From assembly GCA_034696485.1 (NCBI GenBank), contig JAQIWT010001178.1, positions 1 through 12,056 of the forward strand: a DNA stretch of 12,056 nt. Direction: 5' to 3'. The translations under genes were made by a program, and so were the position numbers. Positions 1 through 6,524 of this stretch are shown here, piece by piece (the stretch's first letter is position 1; the number at the start of each line of letters is the position of its first letter). The DNA is from Isohypsibius dastychi (lineage: Eukaryota; Tardigrada; Eutardigrada; Parachela; Isohypsibiidae). The notes beneath the pieces were generated by a model, which had not been told where the DNA came from, did not search any database, and saw nothing but the letters and a program-made list of their open reading frames with translations.

Positions 1-336
1 ATTTCGGGCTGGGTCTTCAATCCGGATTTCGCGGTACACCTAGTTTTGAAGGTCACTGCTCTGAAGCAACACACAAATCAAGTCCAAGCCTTTTGCAACA
101 CTAAGCTATGCCAAAGTGCGTGTACCAGTCAGCAATCAGTGTAGTACTCGCCAAAAGAGCTGTCAACATTCGACTTTCATGTTCAAATCGCTGCCGCAAA
201 AATGATTCATGAGCTTTCTTATGATCCGAAATCAACTGCCCTGATCAAAATACGCTCATTCCGAGATCTCGCCTCAGGAAACCTGAGTAGTTTGTTTGAA
301 ATATTCAGATTCGGAAGTGCCATAGCCAACAAATAG
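1..336 (+). pseudogene. Broken coding-like frame at left edge, unrecognised
   Basis: Frame 1 runs from the window edge to a TAG at 334-336, with a single internal TAG at 142-144. It is 111 codons and open to the left. The translated text has a normal amino acid mix. The first part carries a small Cys cluster (a CNTKLCQSAC stretch near codons 34-43). The second part is a basic/aliphatic segment with IAAAKMIHEL and LIKIRSFRDLASGNLSSLFE. No ATG lies early, so it would be an internal or 3' exon. I recognise no family. A run this long with one stop is expected a few times by chance in this window, so support comes only from composition. It could be the 3' end of a gene lying to the left. Confidence 0.27.
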
Positions 337-422
337 GACTGTGTAATTCTTTATAACCTTTCATTACCTTCGAAAACATCAAGTTCACCTCACGAATTCA
401 TCATCATATTTCGATTTTCTAG

Positions 423-671
423 TTTTTAATTATTTTTAACGTCATACAAACCAGCATTGGGATCAACGAGAAACAAGTTTTTCTCAATCTTTTTTGGGTT
501 ATCGCAAAATTTAATGCCAAGCAGACTAACCGGTTTGATGCAATTTTACGGGATATGAGAAAACTGCTGAATGGGAAGCGGATAATAATTCGTGAAGTAA
601 ACCAAGATGAGGAGAATAAGATGACAGCAGTGAATTTTCCAGTCAAGATATTGTTATGGGTTTTCTTCTGA
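423..671 (+). pseudogene. Possible exon, 82 codons, charged helical, unrecognised
   Basis: This open frame begins directly after a TTTTCTAG acceptor-like site ending at 422 and ends at TGA 669-671. It has no start codon near its beginning, as expected for an internal or last exon. The residues include FWVIAKFNAKQTNRFDAIL, then RDMRKLLNGKRIIIREVN, which would form an amphipathic basic helix, and a hydrophobic end FPVKILLWVFF. That order could suit the C-terminal helical stalk and membrane tail of a surface protein, but this is only inference. The reverse strand also has a 75-codon ORF here (419-646), which I judge to be its shadow. No family is recognised. Confidence 0.27.
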
Positions 672-1389
672 AAGAAGAACTCTAGAGAGTCGTTTTCAAT
701 AAATTATCGCGGCCAGTTTGTAAGATTTTGAGAATATAGGGCAACTTGGGATCTCTTTCGGTGACAATAAAACAGATATTTAACGTAGAAAGCAATGATG
801 ACAAATCATTTTTTTTCATTTAATGATTCCGATAAAATTGGAATCCGTCTTGGGTTTCGGTATCGGGCAAAACCAATCTCGCATCACACAAATGACCAAA
901 ACTGAATTCCTTAGCGTGAACGGACAGAGACTAAAGCCTCAAAGACGGAGTTCCGTAAAGAACTGGATGGATGAAGGATTTTCAGCAAAGATTCTCCTGA
1001 ACAAAAGCCGAAGCGGAAGTCGCTGAAAACGGATACTGGTGATTATATCCCACGTGAATTCGAACGTGAAGACATCAGACGGCTTCCAATACAGAATTTA
1101 TCAATCCAACATCAGAAAGAATTTTAGAGAAAATCTTAAGTCCAAATGAAGTCAGAACAGTGCGCACGTGGACAGAAAATGAGAGGCGTGGCCAAAAGGC
1201 CCTGATATTATGAAGACGATGACGTGAGTGCTTCCGGTTGAGGTAGCTTAAAAACAGAATCTTCTCAAACCAAGAAGATGATGTTTGTCGAGTTCTACTC
1301 AAAAATGCCGATTCGACGACTTGATTTGAATGCCGAATGGTAATCACGGGTGATATTCTCATGTGGGAATATCACTCACAGGTCAGTAG
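672..1389. other. Interval with only short, shifted coding-like scraps
   Basis: No convincing gene. A 67-codon ORF (823-1026, plus) and a lysine/arginine-rich run in another plus frame (about 905-1128, interrupted by TGA near 990 and ending at a TAG) overlap, so at most one is real. A further plus-frame run with VCRVLLKNADSTT then a TGA (about 1287-1320) leads towards the better frame starting at 1390, consistent with frameshifts in a decayed gene. A 9-bp inverted repeat lies at 1350-1358 / 1367-1375. The 95-codon minus ORF at 1075-1362 has no recognisable features. Confidence 0.4.
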
Positions 1390-2004
1390 TTCCAATCCAG
1401 ATTCCGGCTAGACACTTTTCGAAAAGTTGAAGGAGACGACGATCTGAATCCATTCCGTGACTTCTATAACGTTAAGCTGATCCAATTAGAGATGGAACGA
1501 AATTTTATCGACTTTCTCCGAGACGTAGCAGTACTGTTGGCCCAGTTACCCGACTGGTTCAATAATTTTGTCTCGAGGTACCCAAACGGTGTCACGAGTA
1601 AACTGGATGACGAGACACTCAAGTTGTCGTCACCACTTCGATAAAAACGTGTAGATAAGCGTTTTTGTTCAGCCGATCCGATGATTCTAGTTTACAATGA
1701 ACCCGTGCTTATCGGCAGAGTTGTCACGGGGAAAGGTCTAGATCGGTTTGTCACCCTACTTTCAGATCCGAGCATCGCAGTTTTCTGACAGGCGGAGGTA
1801 ACGAAACTCAGAAACTATTGGAGATGAAACCGATGTAACTGGTGATACTGACCTGATAAAGTCGTCTTATATACTTATATACTGTTTTCAGGCACGTTGA
1901 GAGGAGGCGGAGTTGTGTGAAAATTTCCAGTCGATGTGATCATCAGCTCTCTGCCTAGTGATGATATCATTGTGGGAAATTACATGTGCGTGACACAACC
2001 ATGA
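1390..2004 (+). pseudogene. Decayed two-exon gene candidate, unrecognised
   Basis: One frame runs from just after a TAG (1387-1389) through 84 open codons, TAA 1642, 47 codons, TGA 1786, 12 codons, TGA 1825. Removing a 57-nt intron candidate (donor GTAACT at 1835, acceptor CTGTTTTCAG ending 1891) keeps the same frame: it continues through TGA 1918 to TGA 2002-2004. Legible stretches include FYNVKLIQLEMERNFIDFL, LLAQLPDWFNNFVSRYPNG, LIGRVVTGKGLDRFVTLL and FPVDVIISSLPSDDIIVG. The number of internal stops (4 in about 186 codons) is lower than chance, and the frame-preserving intron is encouraging. No ATG is visible. I cannot assign a family. The last phrase is loosely like the strand and loop of retroelement proteases, but no DTG/DSG active site is seen. 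Confidence 0.37.
1835..1891 (+). other. Possible 57-nt nematode-type intron
   Basis: The donor is GTAACT at 1835 and the acceptor is TACTGTTTTCAG ending at 1891. Length, AT richness (TTATATACTTATATACTG) and the TTTTCAG acceptor match compact nematode introns. Excising it joins two coding-like stretches in one frame. The donor is only a partial consensus match. Confidence 0.35.
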
Positions 2005-2010
2005 TTTGTT

Positions 2011-2037
2011 CGACTCTCTCTCTCTCCCTCCCTGCCT
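2011..2037. repeat. CT-rich low-complexity tract
   Basis: An almost pure pyrimidine tract: a CT dinucleotide run followed by CCCTCCCTGCC. It is a simple repeat with no assigned function. Confidence 0.7.
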
Positions 2038-2301
2038 GGTCAGGACATCACCGATAATTTCATTTCGGGTGATATCATTCGATTTGTCTTTGCAGAAACA
2101 TGAGAACACACTCTTTGAATACAAATGACATTGATTAAAAAAAACAGCAGTCGTTCTCGTACAATTTAGCTGAAGATTAGTACACAGAAAAAAGGCTTTA
2201 CTTCTGTTTATTGTTAGCTGATAACGTCATTATCACGTGTATGTGTTCTTTATGCTTGTTAATTTGTCTATTACACTTTCTTACCAACATTTTTGCGTGA
2301 C

Positions 2302-2508
2302 ATGGCAGTAACTGATGCTTGAATTTCGGAGTTTCTTACTCTCAAGTTCCGGAGACGGTGTCGTACCAGGTTTAAAGATTTGACAACTCCTGATGACGAT
2401 CTTGAATCAGACGTTCTTGCTGATTTATACGGTCTCGAGAAGCTGCTTAAGGAATACAGGAACAAGCTCGACATTTTTTGGCAGGAAATCCAAGAGGAAC
2501 CCGACTGA
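2302..2508 (+). pseudogene. N-terminal-like charged helical ORF with one stop
   Basis: Starts at ATG 2302, has TGA at 2320-2322 after six codons, then runs open to TGA 2506-2508. The product would begin MAVTDA, continue with a basic stretch (LKFRRRCRTRFKDLTTP), an acidic turn (DDDLESD), and an amphipathic helix (LYGLEKLLKEYRNKLDIFW) ending QEIQEEPD. The frame is also readable past the second stop for about 25 codons. The basic patch plus coiled-coil-like helix resembles the N-terminus of many nematode retrotransposon gag proteins (BEL/Pao or Ty3 type), but there is no zinc knuckle or other diagnostic residue. The family is inference only. The 91-codon antisense ORF (2271-2546) is Ser-rich with no start context and is more likely the shadow. 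Confidence 0.4.
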
Positions 2509-2559
2509 AATAGTGAGCCACCAGTTAAGGGAAACGCAGTGCACAAAATAATATTCAGT

Positions 2560-3200
2560 GTATTCCATTGTCAACTAAAATTTCAAAATTGAAATCAGAG
2601 TAAGGATGGTTCCGGAATGTCCTCGTCACCAATAGGGTATGCTTATTTTCGATCGCTCTGAATCTTCCGATGATACAGGATTATTCTGCTTTGGTTGCTT
2701 CACATCAGCAATTTGCTACAGAAGACTCAATCAAATTTCACAAACAACCTGAAACAACCTTTTTTCACCTAGAGCTTTGGCAGTTTTAACCAAGAATCAA
2801 AATCAGTGTTGAAGGCGTCACCGTATTTGACGTACTCACAGTCTGGCGAAGTCAACAATGATACTTCCAAGCGTCATGCCCGTGATTCTTATCTCGAATT
2901 AAGAATCACGGGCATATATTCTACAGGCTATACAGTAAATCCAATCGCCACTGTTGTTGGAGCGTCGAAAACCCGCTTGAGGAAGGGTCGAACACCAAAA
3001 CTGATCTCTTGGCCACCGTTCGCTCACAGTCAGAGTTCCAGGAATTAGCATAAAAGACTTGAATCAGTTATAGAAAATACTTGAAGACTTGGAAAAAACA
3101 CAAGTGTAATTATAATAATGATCAAACGAATGTAAGCGCTCAAGTTGAGTTTTGCCATCGAGTTTTATAGGGCGAGGATCAAACCAGCCTGGCATGATGG
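2560..3200. other. Interval with scraps and a perfect hairpin, no gene called
   Basis: Two short plus-frame runs read well: one around 2793-2855 (RIKISVEGVTVFDVLTVW, ending in TGA) and one around 3008-3107 (RVPGISIKDLNQL, TAG, then KILEDLEKTQV). They lie in different frames and no start or splice pair ties them together. An 80-codon ORF at 2806-3048 spans the hairpin at 2876-2915 and looks like a by-product. A donor-like GTAAGC occurs at about 3131. These could be eroded N-terminal exons of the polymerase gene downstream, but I cannot show it. Confidence 0.4.
2876..2915. repeat. Perfect 16-bp inverted repeat with 8-nt loop
   Basis: The left arm at 2876-2891 (ATGCCCGTGATTCTTA) is exactly complementary to 2900-2915, with TCTCGAAT between. 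A perfect 16-bp stem is far beyond chance in 12 kb. There is no T-run after it, so it is not a bacterial terminator. It may be a template-switch or fold-back product, or a remnant of a small hairpin element. Confidence 0.85.
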
Positions 3201-3208
3201 ATCTTGAA

Positions 3209-3352
3209 AATTTACCAAAACACAGCAGAACTGAAATGAATCTTCCAATCGTGACTCAGCAGAATTTTCGAGTGACTGTAGAAATGCTGCGAGATCTTTC
3301 AAAGCACGGTAGAATCTGATTAAATCTTCCAAAACACGGCAAACCTCGAAAA
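3209..3352 (+). repeat. Decayed 30-bp tandem repeat (10-residue unit)
   Basis: Four related units start at 3209, 3239, 3293 and 3323. The offsets are 30, 54 and 30 bases, all multiples of three, with an 84-base super-period. The core is AATCTTCCAAAACACGGCA-like. In one plus frame the units read NLPKHS, NLPIVT, DLSKHG and NLPKHG, with a single TGA in the third unit. Retention of phase suggests the repeat was once coding. It ends just before a donor-like GTAAGT at 3368. Confidence 0.55.
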
Positions 3353-3367
3353 ATCTGCCAATATGAA

Positions 3368-3420
3368 GTAAGTGCGAAATGGTTACAAACGTTTCTGTTA
3401 CATTTTAATAATGTTTTCAG
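3368..3420 (+). other. Possible 53-nt intron before the polymerase relic
   Basis: The donor is GAA/GTAAGTGC (GT at 3368) and the acceptor is TTAATAATGTTTTCAG ending at 3420. Both ends match the nematode consensus closely and the size is typical. The frames on either side do not join cleanly to an open frame (a TGA appears at the junction), which fits a pseudogene. Confidence 0.45.
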
Positions 3421-3638
3421 ACGATGAGTTTGAAGAGCTTCTTGACGCCAACGATGATCATTTCAATCACTCGTATGATAAGATGCTGAATGCGCCGTTC
3501 CGGTTGAGTTACTTTTGGCCACGTTTGGCGGATTGCGTCACGAGTCCATTGACGGAAAACTGGCCATCACCGATGACGGACGTCACAACTCGGTCAAGTA
3601 CAGCCGTAACTTCCGCCCGTTTAAAAATAATTTTCTAA
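3421..3638 (+). pseudogene. Possible N-terminal exon of the polymerase relic
   Basis: Directly after the acceptor the frame reads DDEFEELLDANDDHFNHS, a strongly acidic helical start, and continues to about 3500 (MLNAPFR). Beyond that another frame, from about 3503, reads better (VELLLATFGGLRHESIDGK, later HNSVKYSRNFRPFKNN) and ends at TGA 3647. This suggests one indel near 3500. An acidic N-terminus followed by a divergent region is plausible for Maverick DNA polymerase B proteins, but these residues are not diagnostic. The link rests on position and strand. An in-frame ATG also lies inside the presumed intron (3411), giving an 88-codon ORF if unspliced. Confidence 0.35.
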
Positions 3639-3825
3639 AAGATCCCTGACATGTTGAAATCATGGATGTTACATATTTCATCCACAAAAAACGTCAGGTG
3701 GAGGAGGTGCTGAAATTCTAATAAAAACTTAAAGTTAAACGTGGGATAGTCTTCTGGTCCGGATCTACAAAGTTCCTGGAGGGTTCTGTGGGCACGAAAT
3801 CCTGGAGAGAATTTGAGCAAAACTC

Positions 3826-4206
3826 TTGAAGCTCAAGAGTATCATCCAAGAAAGAAATGGAAAGGTAAAAATGTGTCTTGCTCGCTGTTCTGTTAACGCA
3901 AATGCCCTCAATGAACGTGGTCAGAAAGCGCCAGAGTACAGAGGAGCCGTTTATCAGCAGGCATATAACAAAAACGAGGCCATGAAGCTGTTGCATGAGC
4001 TCGGCCTGGAGGACAGAGAAAAGACATTGGAAGATCTTCATCATTCTTTTAGTGTAAAATCTCTGAATTTATTCTGGAATTATGAATACCGATAAAGTAT
4101 TCGTTTATTTAAAAACTTGCTTCAATTTTGGATCAATGAACAAATTTGGATCAATGAACTTCACCAGAGATGTGCCATTATTTATGACAACAACAAGACA
4201 CTTAAA
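3826..4206 (+). other. Polymerase relic segment A: Cys-Leu-Ala-Arg-Cys helical region
   Basis: This is frame 1 of the relic. KSIIQERNGKVKMCLARC is followed by a helix rich in Ala, Asn and Arg, a YRGAVYQQAYNKNEAMKLL helix and LGLEDREKTLEDLHH. Family members have a C/A-A-R-A/C core followed by a similar helix and an H-E-L-A-G-V-like turn. After LHH the text departs from the family for about 30 codons, passes TAA 4093, then returns in the same frame as LHQRCAIIYDNNKTLK up to TAG 4207. The unmatched part may be an insertion or a degenerated intron. Confidence 0.75.
4124..4159 (+). repeat. 18-bp tandem duplication inside the polymerase relic
   Basis: TTTGGATCAATGAAC occurs at 4127-4141 and again at 4145-4159, an exact 15-base match at an 18-base offset. 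The polymerase frame therefore reads WINEQI then WINELH. It is a local in-frame duplication, probably replication slippage. Confidence 0.8.
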
Positions 4207-4208
4207 TA

Positions 4209-4394
4209 GTGGTTGACCTAGACCATCATCCCCATCATTTTGCCGTTCTCAAAAGCCTTCCCGGATTCTTCAGCAAGCCCTACTGGTGTGTTGAGTGCGA
4301 TAGGGGTTATGACCACCGTATGGAGCATCATTGTGGCCGGGTGTGTGAAGACTATCATACTACTGAGTGTCCACAGACCAGAGATCTTTGGTGA
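4209..4394 (+). other. Polymerase relic segment B: first Cys/His zinc cluster
   Basis: In frame 0 the text reads VDLDHHPHHFAVLKSLPGFF, then Cys codons at 4287 and 4296 (C-x2-C), GYDHR, His-His-Cys ending with Cys 4332, then Cys 4344 and Cys 4368. The C-x2-C ... G-Y ... H-x-C-G-x2-C layout is the hallmark of the zinc-finger region before the exonuclease domain in Maverick polymerases. All ligands are intact up to TGA 4392. GTG at 4209 is not a start; the frame simply begins after a frameshift from segment A. Confidence 0.85.
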
Positions 4395-4671
4395 GCAAAC
4401 CTTCGGTTGCCAGGTGGTAGACACAAGTCAAATCTCAGTACCGCCAGAAAGGAGCAAGTCCCAATCTGCATTCGAGCCCATCGATGCCTCAACTGATTCT
4501 TCCATCACCGTGCTGATCGCCGTATAGACGACCAACCACATTGTTGCGGGGGTCAACTCTGCCATCTTTATGCCCTTGCGAATCACAAGTGCTCCATCAG
4601 ACCCCTCAAGTTTGGCGACGAAAAGCAGGAGGAGCATTCGGCCGCCAGATTTTTTTTTCCGGATTTTTATA
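4395..4671 (+). other. Polymerase relic segment C: second zinc cluster and exonuclease edge
   Basis: This is the same frame as segment B. Cys 4467 and Cys 4485 are followed by two codons and TGA 4494, where the family has the second Cys of a C-x2-C pair. Cys 4542 and 4545 with the preceding His 4539, Cys 4560, His 4584 and Cys 4590 complete the cluster. The expected partner of Cys 4560 is a Tyr codon (4569), so one ligand is lost. SIRPLK and an acidic linker lead to FFFPDFY at 4650-4670, which sits where the family has its exonuclease I D-x-E motif. The Glu is missing and a 9-T run at 4650-4658 suggests slippage. Confidence 0.7.
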
Positions 4672-5260
4672 TAAAACACAACAACAATCAATCGGATGTC
4701 TGGTCCCGATCCGGATTCAACGAGAACCTGAACCTGCCAGCGAGTTCTGTAGTGGTCGTGACTGGAACCTATACACTGCATTCCCCTTTGTCTCGCAAAA
4801 CGATAGGCCGATCTGGTTTTGATCGATACATTACAACAAACAGCATGCCTTTGTTAGGGCACCTTGTATCCTTAACAAAGTTCTGCCTCAAATATATTCT
4901 GTTCACAATATCCGACAGATCCTCGCTCGTAATTCCCGTTCTAACGATTAAGAATCGTTGAAAACAGTTGATCCTGCTTTAAATAAGTTATCTAGCTACT
5001 CAATGTTGGTCGCTTGTAACAAAACACGTTTTCCGTCGCTCGTCCAGAACTTTCAACATTGCGTTCCAGACATGTTCACACTAATAATTTACAAAACTGA
5101 TAAAATATCGGTGGCGTTGTTTTCCATTATCCAGCTAACAGACATAAAAAAAATTTCTTGACACTATTTGACTTTTTTACCGTTGTCATAAAACGGTGTG
5201 AAAGTTGAAAGCGGTGATCAGGATGTCGAGACCTGACGGATTATCATCAGCGAAAAACGC
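4672..5260. other. Downstream of the polymerase relic, nothing recognised
   Basis: The relic's frame stays open to 4961 but the residues no longer match the family. In another plus frame a CSGRDWNLY phrase (about 4747-4773) may be a last trace of the Cys-containing loop after exonuclease motif I. From 4962 to 5260 there is a 67-codon ORF (4958-5161) of low-complexity hydrophobic character and a 6-bp inverted repeat ACCGTT/AACGGT near 5180. I see no gene. Confidence 0.45.
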
Positions 5261-5289
5261 TCTCAAGACTCATGCATGAAGTGTTTTCA

Positions 5290-5555
5290 AATTTTTTCCT
5301 CAATGGCCGGGACGAACCTTTTCCGTTGAAATGAATGACGTTTTGAGTTGTTCGCTTGACGATTCTATTATTTTCCTCGTGGTTTCTGGCGCATAGTTCT
5401 CAACAGTCGCCTCCCATCATCTTTCGATTATAATCCCAGCAGAACCAGTTGAATAATATTGATGAAATAGGTTTGTGGAATACATACTGAAGCTGTTCAT
5501 CATAAGTTTTAAAATGCGAAGTCCTCCGTTGCAAACGTTCTTCCCCTTTACAAAC
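5290..5555 (-). pseudogene. Minus-strand open stretch with one TGA, unrecognised
   Basis: Read on the minus strand, one frame gives an early ATG-ATG (about 5503), YYSTGSAGIIIER, a TGA, then ENYAPETTRKIIESSSEQLK and FISTEKVRPGH before a final TGA near 5300. A second minus frame over the same bases also reads well (KGEERLQRRTSHFKTYDEQL), so the frame is uncertain. The YAPE...ESSS phrase resembles YAAE...ESSS in the neighbouring stretch at 5548-6102, which suggests a local duplication. No family is recognised. Confidence 0.22.
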
Positions 5556-6102
5556 TTGGTCCCTTGATTATGCTCAACTTTACGAATGTGAGAATTTTTC
5601 TGTTCGTCTGTCTGGCAATACGCACAATATCAAAAGGATCCAAACTTAGTTTTAAGGAACTTTCATACCTCACTGCGTCACGAAAACGAACCAGTTTTGC
5701 TTCATTGTTGTGCTCTACTGTCATGGGCTTGCTTGATGATTCATTCAACGTTCATTCGACTTCTGCCGCATAGTCCATGACCCGAACCTTGTCAAACAAA
5801 TCCAGCTCACGTTCTGCACGAACTCTTTCCGCGTCAGCTCGGTAATTTAGAGAGCCCGGGACAGTATACACAGTTGGATCATAAATGGTTTCCAGAAGTC
5901 GTACATACAAGGCTCTGGTGCAGATGACCACTTCTGCGTCTGGAACTTCGGGTTTAACAATGAAAAAATGGAGCGGGATCCCGATTCGTTTCTGTATTCC
6001 TTGTCTCGCGCTCCAATTGGAATTATGAGTGGTTTTCGACTCTCTCGATGATAGCTGCGCTGGTGTCTCTGAAGAACACATATTACTGGAATAATATGTC
6101 AT
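5548..6102 (-). pseudogene. Long minus-strand frame with one internal TGA, unrecognised
   Basis: A single frame runs 116 codons from ATG 6102, stops at TGA, and continues 66 more codons to 5548, about 185 codons with one interruption. Legible parts are IGIPLHFFIVKPEVPDAEVV, ALYVRLLETIYDPTVYTVPG, an acidic/basic helix ADAERVRAERELDLFDKV, then FRDAVRYESSLKLSLDPF and a basic end. It looks cytoplasmic or nuclear, with no signal peptide or membrane span. Just upstream on the same strand, at about 6114-6172, EELKELDFNAN precedes a donor-like GTGAGT, with an acceptor ATATTATTCCAG some 50 nt on, so it may be a later exon. The splice phase does not match exactly. By chance a frame like this is expected about once in the window. 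Confidence 0.3.
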
Positions 6103-6180
6103 CGTAGAACCAGGGAATCGAGGTTCCTTCTACTCACATTAGCATTGAAATCCAACTCCTTGAGTTCTTCGGAGGCAGGA

Positions 6181-6426
6181 TTATTTCAATGCAAAGAATA
6201 ACAACTGTCGCCATTTGGTCAAGTACCTTTGGGCATAATTAAGAGACTGTTCTTTACGGTTTCCAAAAATGCACTCGAATGCAACTGTTGGCCTGCCGCT
6301 TATGGGAACAAATGGACCGTAACTCGCGTCAGAGCTATACTGGTGTCGCAGAACGGGATCTCCGTCTTTCTTAATAACGTAAGATTTCAAGGCTTTCGGC
6401 TGAGTTGGTCTGCTGATGATCGCTGA
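6181..6426 (-). pseudogene. Possible minus-strand exon after a TTTTTCAG acceptor
   Basis: On the minus strand a CTCACTTTTTCAG acceptor ends at 6427 and is followed by an open frame of about 80 codons to TAA 6181-6183. Phrases include RPTQPKALKSYVIKKDGDP, PFVPISGRPTVAFECIFGN and YAQRYLTKWRQLLFFALK. A possible upstream exon on the same strand (about 6525-6663) contains YERAIDGFDEISWSVLQAAL and ends near a GTAAAG donor, but the phases do not join. No ATG begins this exon. No family is recognised. Confidence 0.25.
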
Positions 6427-6524
6427 AAAAGTGAGCTAGATAACGATATAGCCAAAACAACAATCTACGTATCGATTCAGAATTCTCTCTGATCTGGTCA
6501 ATGATAGAAACAATGAAATCGGCT

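Larger units (their letters stand above)
3826..4961 (+). pseudogene. Maverick/Polinton-type DNA polymerase B relic (N-terminal part)
   Basis: The encoded family is a protein-primed family B DNA polymerase that replicates Maverick/Polinton virus-like transposons in the host nucleus. Seen here, in the family's order: a helical segment with KSIIQERNG, MCLARC (from 3871) and AMKLLHELGL; a strand IIYDNN (about 4177-4194); then HHPHHFAVLKSLPGFF leading into a Cys/His cluster; a second Cys/His cluster with ANHKCSIRPLK; and a possible start of the exonuclease domain (FFFPDFY, 4650-4670). Family members are usually around a thousand residues or more. Here only the N-terminal region is recognisable. 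Breaks: TGA 3814 just upstream, TAA 4093, a frameshift at about 4204-4210, TGA 4392 and TGA 4494. From 4209 to 4961 one frame carries the whole stretch with only those two TGAs. No YDxxF, SLYP or DTD-type catalytic blocks were found downstream. The family call is confident because several independent motifs match in order and spacing. Confidence 0.85.

Noticed and set aside
1350-1375. 9-bp inverted repeat GTGATATTC / GAATATCAC
   Set aside because: About one such repeat is expected by chance in a window this size, so it is not called as a feature.
3635-4044. Minus ORFs 3635-3820 and 3718-4044
   Set aside because: They are antisense to the polymerase relic and its upstream part, mutually overlapping, and have no motif.
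4218-4781. Minus-strand ORFs 4218-4424 and 4428-4781 (68 and 117 codons)
   Set aside because: They lie antisense to the recognised polymerase frame, whose zinc-cluster residues explain the sequence; the open antisense frames are shadows.
4240-4822. Plus ORFs 4240-4527 and 4541-4822 as separate genes
   Set aside because: They are alternative frames over the polymerase relic. Only a CSGRDW phrase late in the second might be a frameshifted trace of the same gene.
5180-5200. ACCGTT...AACGGT hairpin
   Set aside because: A 6-bp stem is common by chance.
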